Assembly: GCA_001999425.1 (NCBI GenBank)
Contig: MLHP01000010.1
Location: 46,313 to 110,312 of the forward strand
DNA: 64,000 nucleotides
Origin: Rodentibacter genomosp. 2
Lineage (GTDB): Bacteria; Pseudomonadota; Gammaproteobacteria; Enterobacterales; Pasteurellaceae
Direction of reading: 5' to 3'
This document shows, in pieces, positions 1 through 9,979 of this stretch (within the stretch, counting starts at the first letter, position 1; the number at the start of each line of letters is the position of its first letter). The notes under the pieces were generated by a model. It was given only the letters and a program-made list of their open reading frames with translations. It ran no database searches and was not told the origin of the DNA. The translations under genes were made by a program, and so were the position numbers.

Positions 1-57
1 GCTTTTTTTATTCTTCTTCACTACAATCCTGTCTTCATTTTTATTTAAGGAAATTCT

Positions 58-1491
58 ATGGAACTAATTACTTCTTTAGAACGGTTCTTAACGTGGATTG
101 TTGAACATTTTGATGAACCGTTATGGAACCTGACAATTATCGTTTTACTTGGTGTAGGTCTGTTTTTTACCATTACTACCGGCTTTGTACAATTACGGTT
201 ATTTCCTGTCAGTATTCGAGAAATGTGGTTTGGACGAGCCGCTGAGGGAAATTCTTTAACACCGTTTCAAGCTTTCGCTACAGGATTGGCGAGCCGTGTT
301 GGGGTAGGCAATATTGGCGGTGTTGCAACCGCTATTGCGCTCGGTGGAGAAGGGGCAGTGTTTTGGATGTGGGTGACTGCTTTTATTGGGATGTCGAGTG
401 CCTTTGCGGAATCTACCTTGGCACAGCTATTTAAAGTTCAAGATAAAGACGGCTCATTTCGTGGCGGGCCCGCTTATTATATGGTACAAGGGCTGAAGTC
501 ACGCAGTATGGCAGTAGCATTTGCCATCGCCCTTATTTTTACTTTCGGTTTTGCGTTCAATTCTGTGCAATCGAATGCTATTGTGGAAGCAACGCATAAT
601 GCTTGGGATTGGCAGGGTGAGTATGTCGGTATTGCGTTAGTTATTTTAACAGCAGCTATTATTTTTGGCGGTATCAAACGTATTGCCGTGATTTCCAGCA
701 GTCTAGTACCCATGATGGCGTTATTTTACTTAATTATGGCGGTCATTATTCTTGGTATGAATATTGAGATGGTGCCAACCGTCGTGGGTAACATTATCAA
801 AAGTGCCTTTACTTTTGATGCAGCGGCAGGCGGCTTTTTTGGTGCTATGGTTTCTAAGGCGATGATGATGGGGATTAAACGTGGTTTATTTTCCAATGAA
901 GCCGGTATGGGATCTGCGCCTAATGCGGCAGCGGCTGCCCATGTGAAACATCCTGTTAGCCAAGGTTTAGTCCAAATGTTAGGCGTATTTGTGGACACCA
1001 TGATGGTGTGTACTTGTACTGCAGTAGTGATTTTGCTTTCAAATAATTATGGCAGTGAAGAACTCAAAAGTATTTCTCTCACACAAAACGCCTTGCAATA
1101 TCATGTAGGTGAATTTGGCTTGCATTTCCTTGCATTTATCTTATTGCTTTTTGCTTATTCTTCAATTATTGGTAACTATGCTTACGCAGAAAGTAATATC
1201 CGTTTTATTAAAAATAAACCTTGGTTTGTGTTGTTATTCCGTTTAACGGTTCTGTTTTTCGTTTATTTCGGTGCGGTGCGTTCAGGCAATGTGGTATGGA
1301 ATTTTGCCGATACGGTGATGGCTGTGATGGCAATTCTGAATTTGGTGGCAATCGTGCTACTTTCACCAATTGTGTGGAAATTACTGAAAGATTATCAACG
1401 TCAACTTAAAGCTGGAAAAACACCGGAATTTAAAATTGAAGATTATCCGGAATTGAAAAAACGGGTGTTTGAACAGCAAACTTGGAAATAA
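58..1491 (+). CDS. Sodium:alanine symporter family (AGCS) transporter
   Basis: This is an inner-membrane carrier of the alanine/glycine:cation symporter family, expected to import alanine or glycine with sodium. The 477-residue protein is hydrophobic along most of its length, with roughly ten to eleven membrane segments. It carries the family signatures GVGNIGGVATAI (about residues 82-93) and SNEAGMGSAPNAAA (from about residue 279). The ATG follows a good ribosome site, TAAGGAAATTCT. It stands alone on the plus strand and converges on the bcr-type gene across a shared hairpin terminator. The family is certain; the exact substrate (alanine or glycine) cannot be read from the sequence. Confidence 0.93.
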   Translation: MELITSLERFLTWIVEHFDEPLWNLTIIVLLGVGLFFTITTGFVQLRLFPVSIREMWFGRAAEGNSLTPFQAFATGLASRVGVGNIGGVATAIALGGEGAVFWMWVTAFIGMSSAFAESTLAQLFKVQDKDGSFRGGPAYYMVQGLKSRSMAVAFAIALIFTFGFAFNSVQSNAIVEATHNAWDWQGEYVGIALVILTAAIIFGGIKRIAVISSSLVPMMALFYLIMAVIILGMNIEMVPTVVGNIIKSAFTFDAAAGGFFGAMVSKAMMMGIKRGLFSNEAGMGSAPNAAAAAHVKHPVSQGLVQMLGVFVDTMMVCTCTAVVILLSNNYGSEELKSISLTQNALQYHVGEFGLHFLAFILLLFAYSSIIGNYAYAESNIRFIKNKPWFVLLFRLTVLFFVYFGAVRSGNVVWNFADTVMAVMAILNLVAIVLLSPIVWKLLKDYQRQLKAGKTPEFKIEDYPELKKRVFEQQTWK

Positions 1492-1603
1492 CGGTATGAT
1501 GTCGCAAATATATAGGGTAGTAATTTTACCGAGAGGTAGGAACACACACCTTTCAAATAAACCTTAAATGAGATTTGTACAACATATAATGTTGAGAAAT
1601 AGT

Positions 1604-1634
1604 AAAGTGCGGTCAAAATTGACCGCACTTTTTT
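1604..1634. terminator. Bidirectional uptake-signal hairpin terminator
   Basis: Two uptake signals in inverted orientation (AAAGTGCGGTC ... GACCGCACTTT) form a strong hairpin followed by a T run. It lies between two convergent genes, so it can end transcription from both sides. It overlaps the last bases of the minus-strand gene. Confidence 0.85.
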
Positions 1635-2826
1635 ATCCCTTCAAATTTCGATAAGTTAAAAAATAATAAGCGAGAACCCCGATTACGACACAAGCCCCCA
1701 TTGTGAACAGCATGGGCGCTGCCGTGTCCATTTTCATGGTGGCGACTAAGCTTCCCATAATCGCACCGGTGGCAAAACGCACACTACCCACCAAGGAATT
1801 AGCCGTGCCGGACATTGTTGGGAATTTCTCTAAAATGGATGCCATCGCATTAGAAGAAATCAGCGGATTTTGCCCGACAAAAAACGCCACGCCTAGCGCC
1901 ATTGACCAAAAACCGAAATCAAAAAGTGCGGTTAAAATGAGCCACATTCCCGATAAAAATTGAACGGTAAGACCAGTACGTAACATGGTTTCCGCACCAA
2001 CTTTTGTGACAAATCGTCCGTTAAGAAAAGAGGCGAAAGTCATAATTGCAATATTCAGCATAAAGAAATAACCGAATTGATCTACGGGAATGCCGTAAAT
2101 ACCGATATACACAATAGAGCCCGCAGTCACAAAGGCAAATAAACCACCGAAACCGAAAGAGGCAGCGAACATATAACCCAACACTTCTTTTTGCTTCCAC
2201 AGGCTCATAAAGTTTCGTGCAATAATATTCAAACGAAGTGGAATACGATTTTCTTTTTTGTGGGTTTCAGGAATGATAAAAAATACTAACAATGTAGATA
2301 GGACACCCATTAATGAAATGACATAAAAAATAGCGTGCCAGTGGAAATATTTTACGATATAACCACCAATAATTGGTGCAACCAATGGCGCAACCATAAA
2401 TACCAGCGTGATGGTGGACATCACTTTTGAGAGTTCATTTTTACTGAATAAATCTCGCAATAATGCACCGGAAAGCACTACAGGCGCGGCACCGAAGAAA
2501 CCTTGCACAAAACGAAGTGCGGTGAAATTTCCAATAGAATTGATTTCGGTTAGAACTAATGCGGTGATCGCACCGACAATCACACCAAGTAAAATGATCG
2601 GTTTACGTCCGAAACTATCGCCGAAAGGTCCCCAAAACAACTGCCCGAATGCCATACCATAGGCAAAGGCGGTGAGGGTATGTTGGACTTGTTCAGGGCT
2701 AATTTTCAGATCTTTGGCAATTTCTAAAAAAGACGGTAAGTACATATCGACACCAAAAGGCGGCAACATGGACAAAATGCCAAGGGTCATAATAAAAATG
2801 AATGTAGGTTTTATTGTTTTGCTCAT
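1633..2826 (-). CDS. bcr: Bcr/CflA family multidrug efflux MFS transporter
   Basis: This is a proton-driven drug exporter of the Bcr/CflA (bicyclomycin resistance) branch of the DHA1 major facilitators. The 397-residue protein has twelve hydrophobic segments. It has the branch-typical N-terminus with VDMYLPS near residue 27 and the MFS loop 2-3 motif in the form GPFGDSFGRKP (about residues 65-75). It lies one base downstream of rsuA and is probably cotranscribed with it. As I recall, bcr next to rsuA is also the order in H. influenzae and E. coli. The substrate is inferred from the family only. Confidence 0.92.
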   Translation of the reverse strand: MSKTIKPTFIFIMTLGILSMLPPFGVDMYLPSFLEIAKDLKISPEQVQHTLTAFAYGMAFGQLFWGPFGDSFGRKPIILLGVIVGAITALVLTEINSIGNFTALRFVQGFFGAAPVVLSGALLRDLFSKNELSKVMSTITLVFMVAPLVAPIIGGYIVKYFHWHAIFYVISLMGVLSTLLVFFIIPETHKKENRIPLRLNIIARNFMSLWKQKEVLGYMFAASFGFGGLFAFVTAGSIVYIGIYGIPVDQFGYFFMLNIAIMTFASFLNGRFVTKVGAETMLRTGLTVQFLSGMWLILTALFDFGFWSMALGVAFFVGQNPLISSNAMASILEKFPTMSGTANSLVGSVRFATGAIMGSLVATMKMDTAAPMLFTMGACVVIGVLAYYFLTYRNLKG

Positions 2827-2827
2827 A

Positions 2828-3526
2828 TTATTTTACCAAACTGTCTATTTCTAATTGTGTGAGTGGGCGGTATTCGCCTTCTTCTAGGTTTTCGTCTAAT
2901 TTTACTGTACCGATTTTCCAACGGTGTAATCCGACAACTTTATTGCCGAGTGCGGCGAACATTCGTTTAACTTGGTGATAGCGCCCTTCCGAGATTGTCA
3001 GATTGACATTGTAATCATCTAAAATTTCAAGTTTTGCGGGTTTTGTGAGTGTTTTTTCCCCACGTAATAAAATTCCTTCTTCAAAGGTTTGTGTATAATG
3101 GGGTTCAACCGGATCTGCAAGGGTCACGAGATAGGTTTTATCACAATGGTGTTTCGGGGAAGTAATACGGTGCGACCATTGCCCATCATCGGTGAGTAAC
3201 ACAAGCCCCGTTGTGTCCACATCTAAACGTCCGGCACTATGTAATTTTCCGGCGAGCGGGTAATCAAAAAATTGATAAATAGTGGGGTAGTCGCCATCAT
3301 CATTTGAACATATGTAACCTTGTGGCTTGTTCAACATAAAATATTGCCCACTTTCCAGCCAAGTGAGTAAAGTATCTTCAAAATAAATTTTATCTTCTTT
3401 TGAAATTTTACAGGCGCTATTTTTTTCAATTTCACCGTTAATTTTGACCGCACTTTGGCGAATAGCTTTAGCTGCTTGAGAGCGGGTTAAGCCGGTATTT
3501 TCGGCTACGAATTTATCTAATCGCAT
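2828..3526 (-). CDS. rsuA: 16S rRNA pseudouridine(516) synthase RsuA
   Basis: RsuA converts U516 of 16S rRNA to pseudouridine. The protein begins with an S4 RNA-binding domain (MRLDKFVAENTGLTRSQA) and continues into the synthase domain. The catalytic-loop motif GRLDVDTTGLVLLT contains the essential Asp. The frame stays open for 27 codons further upstream, but starting at MRLDKF gives 232 residues, matching the E. coli length of 231, and GAGAAATCTT precedes this ATG. The gene is followed after one base by the bcr-type gene. Family and target are confident. Confidence 0.93.
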   Translation of the reverse strand: MRLDKFVAENTGLTRSQAAKAIRQSAVKINGEIEKNSACKISKEDKIYFEDTLLTWLESGQYFMLNKPQGYICSNDDGDYPTIYQFFDYPLAGKLHSAGRLDVDTTGLVLLTDDGQWSHRITSPKHHCDKTYLVTLADPVEPHYTQTFEEGILLRGEKTLTKPAKLEILDDYNVNLTISEGRYHQVKRMFAALGNKVVGLHRWKIGTVKLDENLEEGEYRPLTQLEIDSLVK

Positions 3527-3633
3527 AAGATTTCTCTTTTTTAATAGTTGGAGGTGTTTTACACAGATTTGAATCTGCCGGCAGGATAAAGAAAAATAAA
3601 AAAACACCCGTGGGATTAAGGAATAATGATAAA

Positions 3634-4281
3634 TTAAGTTTGATTAAACCAAGATACGTAATCAAATTGATCGTAATACTTCATTCCATTCCAACCGGAA
3701 AACGTGAATAAATCACCCACTTGGTTTTGCTGTTCAAAACCTTTGATGTAAAAGGCAGAGCCTAATTCCGGATAAGGTTTGTGGGTAAACACCACTTTAT
3801 TTTTGAACGGAAGCCGATCAAAGGCGACAAGATTTTCATCATCAATACCTTGTGCGCCGTCTTTATCTGTCATGATGATAAATAAATTATCGGGGTTAAT
3901 CCGAGTTGAGCGGATTTGCCATTTTTCTCTTGCTTCCTGTTCATTGTGATAATGCATGAAATGAATTTCAATATCTGCCAATTTACCGACCGGATACGTT
4001 TTTTCAGAGACGACAAACTCAAGGGGCTGCTGTTGATAAAAGGTGATATTTTGCAAATAACGAATAAAGTCTTTAGGGCTTAAATAAAGATTCACAAAAG
4101 GTGAGTTAAAAGGTTCACCAAGATCATGCAAAATAAACGCACCGACACAGTTGGCGGAGATAACCGTCATACCATGGTTCTTCAAGCGTGATTTGAGTTG
4201 ATTATTAATGAATTTTCTTTGCAGCCGATTAACTGCATATTTGACTTTCGATAGCAAAAGAGTGTCTCCCGATTGCGTCAT
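3634..4281 (-). CDS. DUF1919 family protein (surface-polysaccharide associated)
   Basis: This 215-residue soluble protein belongs to the DUF1919 family, whose members often lie in capsule or exopolysaccharide loci and are annotated as exopolysaccharide biosynthesis proteins. It has no signal peptide or membrane segment. Visible family features are the ISANCVGAF stretch near residue 40, the NLYLSPKDFIRYL stretch near 85 and the LIF/VFTHKPYP region near 165. It lies between rsuA and the divergent maeB, the place where, as I recall, H. influenzae has a homologue. The biochemical activity is not known to me. Confidence 0.75.
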   Translation of the reverse strand: MTQSGDTLLLSKVKYAVNRLQRKFINNQLKSRLKNHGMTVISANCVGAFILHDLGEPFNSPFVNLYLSPKDFIRYLQNITFYQQQPLEFVVSEKTYPVGKLADIEIHFMHYHNEQEAREKWQIRSTRINPDNLFIIMTDKDGAQGIDDENLVAFDRLPFKNKVVFTHKPYPELGSAFYIKGFEQQNQVGDLFTFSGWNGMKYYDQFDYVSWFNQT

Positions 4282-4447
4282 CCTACTCTTTTTAACCTAC
4301 TAATTCAACCTGTAATTTTTGTAAAAGATTTGTGAAAATTTGCGGTTCATCACAAATTTGGAGAAAAAAACAGAGTATAATCAAGTCGTTTTTTCAATTT
4401 GGTTCTGTGCGAATCAAGTTCCGTATCAACCACAATGGAGTATTTAT

Positions 4448-6718
4448 ATGAGCGAACAACTACGCCAAGCAGCATTGGATTTTCACGAATTTCCTATTCC
4501 GGGAAAAATTGAAGTTACCCCGACCAAATCATTGGCAACCCAGCGCGATTTAGCCCTCGCTTATTCTCCTGGTGTGGCGGAGCCCTGTTTGGAAATTGAA
4601 AAAGATCCCTTGGCGTCTTACAAATATACGGCGCGCGGAAACTTGGTGGCTGTGATTTCAAACGGTACGGCAGTATTGGGTTTAGGTAATATTGGCGCAC
4701 TTGCAGGTAAGCCCGTTATGGAAGGAAAAGGGGTATTATTTAAAAAATTTGCCGGTATTAACGTATTTGATATTGAAGTAAATGAACATGATCCGGACAA
4801 ATTAGTGGATATTATCGCTTCTCTTGAACCTACTTTTGGTGGTGTAAACCTTGAAGATATCAAAGCTCCGGAATGTTTCTATATTGAGCAAAAATTACGT
4901 GAGCGAATGAATATTCCGGTATTTCATGATGATCAACACGGTACGGCAATTATTAGTGCCGCAGCAATTATTAATTCACTTCGCATTATAGGCAAAAAAA
5001 TTGGAGAGGTACGCCTTGTTGCATCAGGTGCGGGTGCCGCTTCAATCGCTTGTTTGAATTTATTGCTTTCCCTCGGAATGAAACGTGAAAATATCACAAT
5101 CTGCGATTCAAAAGGTGTGGTATATAAAAACCGAGGTGATCGCATGGATCAAACAAAAGAAGATTATGCGATTGCAGATAACGGATGGCGTACGTTGGCA
5201 GATGCCATCCCAAATGCGGATATTTTTCTTGGTTGTTCAGCCGCAGGGGCATTGACACAAGATATGGTTAAAACTATGGCGGCGCATCCAATAATTCTTG
5301 CGTTGGCTAACCCTAATCCGGAAATTACCCCGCCGGAAGCTAAAGCCGTTCGTCCTGATGCGATCGTATGTACCGGCCGTTCTGATTATCCAAACCAAGT
5401 AAACAACGTGCTTTGTTTCCCATTTATTTTCCGTGGAGCCTTGGATGTCGGAGCGACAGCTATTAATGAAGAAATGAAACGAGCGGCCGTTTATGCGATT
5501 GCCGATCTTGCCCTTGAAGAACAAAATGATGTAGTCACTTCCGCTTATGGTGGTAAAGGTGCGACATTTGGTCCGGAATATGTGATTCCCCGCCCATTCG
5601 ACCCTCGTTTAATTGTACGTATCGCACCGGCGGTGGCAAAAGCTGCAATGGAATCCGGCGTGGCAACACGTCCTATTGAAAATTGGGCTGAATATACCGA
5701 AAAACTCACTCAGTTTGTTTATAAAACCAGTTTATTTATGCGTCCGATTTTCAATCAGGCAAAACAATCTCCGCAACGTATTATTCTTGCCGAAGGGGAA
5801 GAAACGAATGCCTTACATGCTACACAAGAAGTTGTTTCTATGGGATTGGCAAAACCGATTTTGATTGGTCGTGAAAGTATTATTGAAGCAAAAATCAAAA
5901 AACTCGGTTTACGCTTACAACCGGGCGTTGATTTTGAGATCATCAATAATGAAAACAACCCTCGCTATGAAGAATGTTGGAAATACTATTATGAATTGAC
6001 TAAACGAAAAGGCATTACTCAAGCGATTGCTAAACGTGTAGCGCGTTCAAATACAACTGTACTTGCCTCTGTTTTAGTCAGCCTTGGTTATGCGGATGGT
6101 TTGATATGCGGTTTATTCGGTTCTTACGGTAAACATTTAGCATCAATTCAAGATATTATCGGTTTAAAAGAGGGGGTGAAAGTCCCGGCTACATTACAGA
6201 GTTTGGTATTGCCAACCGGTAATGTATTCTTAACGGATACCCATGTAAACTTAGATCCTAATGCGGAAGAGCTTGCTGAAATTACGCTAATGGCGGCAGA
6301 GGAAGTACATCGTTTCGGAATTGAACCTGCGGTTGCATTGCTTTCTCATTCAAATTACGGCTCATCTAACGAATTAGGCGCACCGAAGATGCGTGAAGTT
6401 TTGGAAATTGTGAAAGCACGTGATCCTAAATTAATGATCGATGGCGAAATTCGCGGTGATTTAGCGATGAATGAGGCTCACCGCAGAGAAATTATGCCGG
6501 ATAGTCCATTAAAAGGTTCTGCAAACTTGTTGGTTTTCCCGAATTTAAGTGCGGCGCGTATTAGTTATAGCTTGCTACGCGGTACAACAACCGCGGTGAC
6601 TGTCGGCCCTATCCTTATGGGGGTCAATAAATCCGCCCATATTTTAAATCCGTCAGCCTCCGTTCGCCGTATTATTAATATGATTGCTTACGCAGCGGTA
6701 CAGGCACAGCAAGATTAG
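4448..6718 (+). CDS. maeB: NADP-dependent malic enzyme MaeB
   Basis: MaeB oxidatively decarboxylates malate to pyruvate with reduction of NADP. The N-terminal half is the malic enzyme (YSPGVAEPC near residue 38, FHDDQHGTA near 160, followed by the nucleotide-binding domain). The C-terminal part from about residue 430 is a phosphotransacetylase-like domain, as in E. coli MaeB, where it is thought to be regulatory. The frame is open 36 codons further upstream, but the ATG at 4448 starts MSEQLRQAALDFHEFP, the usual family N-terminus, and gives 756 residues (E. coli 759). It ends at a hairpin terminator shared with cmoB. Confidence 0.95.
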   Translation: MSEQLRQAALDFHEFPIPGKIEVTPTKSLATQRDLALAYSPGVAEPCLEIEKDPLASYKYTARGNLVAVISNGTAVLGLGNIGALAGKPVMEGKGVLFKKFAGINVFDIEVNEHDPDKLVDIIASLEPTFGGVNLEDIKAPECFYIEQKLRERMNIPVFHDDQHGTAIISAAAIINSLRIIGKKIGEVRLVASGAGAASIACLNLLLSLGMKRENITICDSKGVVYKNRGDRMDQTKEDYAIADNGWRTLADAIPNADIFLGCSAAGALTQDMVKTMAAHPIILALANPNPEITPPEAKAVRPDAIVCTGRSDYPNQVNNVLCFPFIFRGALDVGATAINEEMKRAAVYAIADLALEEQNDVVTSAYGGKGATFGPEYVIPRPFDPRLIVRIAPAVAKAAMESGVATRPIENWAEYTEKLTQFVYKTSLFMRPIFNQAKQSPQRIILAEGEETNALHATQEVVSMGLAKPILIGRESIIEAKIKKLGLRLQPGVDFEIINNENNPRYEECWKYYYELTKRKGITQAIAKRVARSNTTVLASVLVSLGYADGLICGLFGSYGKHLASIQDIIGLKEGVKVPATLQSLVLPTGNVFLTDTHVNLDPNAEELAEITLMAAEEVHRFGIEPAVALLSHSNYGSSNELGAPKMREVLEIVKARDPKLMIDGEIRGDLAMNEAHRREIMPDSPLKGSANLLVFPNLSAARISYSLLRGTTTAVTVGPILMGVNKSAHILNPSASVRRIINMIAYAAVQAQQD

Positions 6719-6732
6719 GTATTTTATTAATG

Positions 6733-6764
6733 AAAAGTGCGGTTAATTTTAACCGCACTTTTTT
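6733..6764. terminator. Bidirectional uptake-signal hairpin terminator
   Basis: An inverted pair of uptake signals (AAAAGTGCGGTTAA and its complement) followed by six T. It separates the convergent genes maeB and cmoB. Confidence 0.85.
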
Positions 6765-6767
6765 GTT

Positions 6768-7733
6768 TTATTTATTCGCCAAAATGACCGCTCTTTTAGG
6801 TGCCGGATAGCCCTCAATCGTTTTACTATGATCATTCGGATCTAAAAAATCAATGAGGCTTTCATTTTCCAGCCAATCGGTTTTACGTTGTTCTTCCAGT
6901 GTTGTAATGGCAACATCCACACTGCGAACATTGGTAAAACCCGCTTTTTCCAACCAGTTTATTAAGGCAGGAACGGAGGGAATAAAATACACGTTTTTTA
7001 TTTTGGCGTAGCGATCGGTCGGTACGAGAACGCTATTGACATTGCCATCAATGACTAGCGTTTCCAGTACTAATTCCCCACCTTTTTTCAGTTGGTTTTT
7101 TAGCTGGGTCAGATGATCCAAGGGGGATTTTCGATGATAAAGTACGCCCATGGAAAAAACCGTGTCAAAGGCGGCAAGAGGCTGCATTTGTTCTATGCCA
7201 AGTGGAATGAGGTTTACGCGGCGATCGTTGTTTAATAATTTACGTACGGCTTCAAATTGGCAGAGAAAAAGTTCGGTAGGATCAATGCCTACCACCATTT
7301 GGGCTCCCTCACCCAGCATACGCCACATATGATAACCGCTACCGCAGCCCACATCTAAAATAGTGCGATCTTTTAATGGCGCAAGATGAGGGAGAAGACG
7401 ATCCCATTTAAAATCGGAACGCCATTCGCAATCCACATGAATACCGAATAAATGATAAGGGCCTTTCCGCCAAGGCATGAGCTGTTTTAAATGGTGAATA
7501 ATACGTTGTTTTTCACCTTCTGAAAGCGGATAAGTGCGGTCGGATTTCACTGCATTTTTGAGATCAATACTCTCGGCATATAAATCAGGCAAAAAATCCA
7601 CGACTTTTGACCATTTTTCATAGTCACCATGGGTTTGTTTTTCCCACGCTTTGAGTTGAAGGGGGAGGGTATCTAACCAATCGGATAATGGGCTTGTAGC
7701 AATTTGTTGATAAAATGGGCGAAAATCGATCAT
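6768..7733 (-). CDS. cmoB: tRNA U34 carboxymethyltransferase CmoB
   Basis: CmoB transfers a carboxymethyl group from carboxy-S-adenosylmethionine to 5-hydroxyuridine at tRNA wobble position 34, the second step of cmo5U formation. The 321-residue protein (E. coli 323) has the N-terminal CmoB region with MPWRKGPY near residue 86 and the Rossmann SAM-binding motif [10 protein letters not shown] at residues 126-135. It also contains [12 protein letters not shown], typical of CmoB. The partner gene cmoA is not in the window. The start ATG at 7733 is preceded by AAGGAAACAAA. Confidence 0.95.
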   Translation of the reverse strand: MIDFRPFYQQIATSPLSDWLDTLPLQLKAWEKQTHGDYEKWSKVVDFLPDLYAESIDLKNAVKSDRTYPLSEGEKQRIIHHLKQLMPWRKGPYHLFGIHVDCEWRSDFKWDRLLPHLAPLKDRTILDVGCGSGYHMWRMLGEGAQMVVGIDPTELFLCQFEAVRKLLNNDRRVNLIPLGIEQMQPLAAFDTVFSMGVLYHRKSPLDHLTQLKNQLKKGGELVLETLVIDGNVNSVLVPTDRYAKIKNVYFIPSVPALINWLEKAGFTNVRSVDVAITTLEEQRKTDWLENESLIDFLDPNDHSKTIEGYPAPKRAVILANK

Positions 7734-7864
7734 TTTGTTTCCTTACGGGCTTTTGAGAGCAAAATAATCCTAGAAAAGGTATTGAGGCTCTAAGAAAGCT
7801 CGCATTCTACCTTATTTAGATTTATTATTCTATTTGTGAAAATAAGATTTAGAGACAAGAAATA

Positions 7865-9340
7865 ATGGATGCCGTAGAGTTATTGATGAATGTAACCCCC
7901 AATGAAACGCGTATTGCATTAGTGGAAGTGGGCGTATTAAAAGAAGTCCATATTGAACGCCAGGCAAAGCGCGGTATCGTAGGGAATATTTATAAAGGGC
8001 GGGTTACACGCGTATTACCCGGAATGCAGTCCGCATTTGTGGATATCGGTTTGGAAAAAGCGGCTTTTTTACATGCTTCTGACATTGTATCTCATACCGA
8101 ATGCGTGGATGAAAATGAACAGAAACAATTTAAAGTAAAGAGTATTTCGGAACTGGTGCGTGAAGGGCAGGATATTGTGGTTCAAGTGGTGAAAGATCCG
8201 CTAGGCACAAAAGGCGCGCGCTTAACTACCGATATTACATTACCTTCCCGCTACTTAGTGTTTATGCCGGAAAACAGTCATGTAGGCGTTTCGCAACGTA
8301 TTGAAAGTGAAGAAGAACGTTGCCGCTTAAAAGCGTTGGTGGAACCCTTCTGTGATGAATTAGGTGGGTTTATTATTCGCACGGCGACCGAAGGGGCGAC
8401 AGAGGAAGAACTCCATCAAGATGCGGAATTTCTCAAACGTTTATGGCGCAAGGTATTAGAGCGTAAAAGTAAATATCCGACCCGTTCAAAAATTTATGGC
8501 GAGCCGGCATTACCGCAGCGTATTTTGCGTGATTTTATCGGTACAAGATTAGAAAAAATTCGTATTGATTCCAACATTTGCTTTAACGAAGTAAAGGAGT
8601 TTACCGATGAATTTATGCCTGAATTAAGTGATAAACTTGTGCTTTATACGGGAAATCAACCACTCTTTGATGTGTATGCTGTGGAAAGTAGCATTCAGCA
8701 AGCCTTGGATAAACGTGTGAATTTAAAATCCGGCGGTTATTTAATTATTGAGCAAACGGAGGCGATGACCACTATTGACATTAATACCGGTGCATTTGTG
8801 GGCCATCGAAATTTAGAAGAAACCATTTTCAACACCAATATTGAGGCAACAAAAACCATTGCGCAGCAACTTCAACTACGTAATCTTGGCGGTATTATCA
8901 TTATTGATTTTATTGATATGCAACTGGAAGATCATCAAAATCGAGTGTTGGAATCATTACAGGATGCTTTGGCGAAGGATCGGGTGAAAACCAATGTGAA
9001 CGGTTTTACCCAACTTGGTTTGGTGGAAATGACGCGTAAACGAACCCGTGAAAGCCTGGAACATATTTTATGTGATGAATGTTCTGTATGTCGCGGTCGC
9101 GGTCATGTGAAAACCGTGGAAACCGTGTGTTATGAGATTATGCGGGAAATTATTCGTGTCTATCATTTATTCAGCAGCGAGCAATTTGTGGTATATGCTT
9201 CTCCTGCTGTTGCGGGATATCTCATTAATGAAGAATCTCACGGGCTGCTTCCTGAAGTGGAGATGTTTATTGGTAAGCGTGTTCAAGTGAAAACCGAGCA
9301 ATTTTATAACCAAGAGCAGTTTGATGTTGTGGTGATGTAG
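7865..9340 (+). CDS. rng: Ribonuclease G
   Basis: RNase G is the endoribonuclease that matures the 5' end of 16S rRNA and takes part in mRNA decay. The 491-residue protein (E. coli 489) has an N-terminal S1 RNA-binding domain (about residues 38-130, beginning GNIYKGRVTRVLPGMQSAFV). The RNase E/G catalytic core has the metal-binding acidic stretch TTIDINTGAFVG near residue 302, and the zinc-link CDECSVC is near residue 404. It stands alone on the plus strand and converges on the YbhB-type gene at a shared hairpin. Confidence 0.95.
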   Translation: MDAVELLMNVTPNETRIALVEVGVLKEVHIERQAKRGIVGNIYKGRVTRVLPGMQSAFVDIGLEKAAFLHASDIVSHTECVDENEQKQFKVKSISELVREGQDIVVQVVKDPLGTKGARLTTDITLPSRYLVFMPENSHVGVSQRIESEEERCRLKALVEPFCDELGGFIIRTATEGATEEELHQDAEFLKRLWRKVLERKSKYPTRSKIYGEPALPQRILRDFIGTRLEKIRIDSNICFNEVKEFTDEFMPELSDKLVLYTGNQPLFDVYAVESSIQQALDKRVNLKSGGYLIIEQTEAMTTIDINTGAFVGHRNLEETIFNTNIEATKTIAQQLQLRNLGGIIIIDFIDMQLEDHQNRVLESLQDALAKDRVKTNVNGFTQLGLVEMTRKRTRESLEHILCDECSVCRGRGHVKTVETVCYEIMREIIRVYHLFSSEQFVVYASPAVAGYLINEESHGLLPEVEMFIGKRVQVKTEQFYNQEQFDVVVM

Positions 9341-9358
9341 TAGGCTTGAGACAAATTA

Positions 9359-9388
9359 AAAAGAGCGGTCAAATTGACCGCTCTTTTT
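9359..9388. terminator. Bidirectional hairpin terminator
   Basis: AAGAGCGGTCAA ... TTGACCGCTCTTTTT forms a strong stem with a T run. The stem uses a one-base variant (AAGAGCGGT) of the uptake signal. It lies between the convergent rng and YbhB-type genes. Confidence 0.82.
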
Positions 9389-9402
9389 GACTTTATAGTC
9401 AG

Positions 9403-9900
9403 CTAAACATCATAAGTCCCCATAACAACCGCTTGATCTAAAATATGCCCTTGCATGGCAAAATGAAGATCATTGAAACGAAAGCCCGATTTGAGATCGA
9501 GTTTAGTATCGAGGGCATACACAATCAATTCATAACGATGTAAACAATTTGGGGGAGCCATACCACCATAGGCGGAGGCTTCATCAAGTTCAAATTTTCC
9601 TAACACACTCGCCCAAGAATTCGCACCTTGTACATAATCCGTTGCGGTTTGACTTTCGTTTTCTTGTACGCTTGTGCGTTCAAGATTGGCGATTAACCAG
9701 TGAATCCAGACAAACCCACTTGCCGTAATAGCATCTTTATCTTCAAGCACTACGGCGAAAGATTTTGTGCCTTCCGGCGCATCTTTAATTTCAAAGGGAA
9801 TGGAATAGGTGGGCATACCGTTTAAGCTAAATTGTGTTCCACGTTTGCCGTATTTGTCTTCAAATGCGCCATTTTTGATGGCGGAGCTGGTTACGATCAT
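9403..9900 (-). CDS. YbhB/YbcL family (PEBP-like) protein
   Basis: This is a bacterial phosphatidylethanolamine-binding-protein/Raf kinase inhibitor-like protein of 165 residues, cytoplasmic, with no signal peptide. Seen in the sequence are the PEBP region VVLEDKDAITASGFVWIHWL near residue 47 and GGMAPPNCLHRY near residue 125, where the family has its ligand pocket. Two ATG codons stand in tandem (9903 and 9900). The second is better spaced from the AAGGAG ribosome site, so it was chosen. The cellular role of this family in bacteria is unclear. Confidence 0.9.
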   Translation of the reverse strand: MIVTSSAIKNGAFEDKYGKRGTQFSLNGMPTYSIPFEIKDAPEGTKSFAVVLEDKDAITASGFVWIHWLIANLERTSVQENESQTATDYVQGANSWASVLGKFELDEASAYGGMAPPNCLHRYELIVYALDTKLDLKSGFRFNDLHFAMQGHILDQAVVMGTYDV

Positions 9901-9979
9901 CATATTCTCCTTATTTGGGGTCGTAAGCGGTGGGTTGAAATACTAGCATATCTCGTTTAGAAAACCACCGCAGATGATA

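Noticed and set aside
4340..4447. N-terminal extension of maeB
   Set aside because: The 36 extra codons do not resemble the family, and the downstream ATG gives the conserved start and length.
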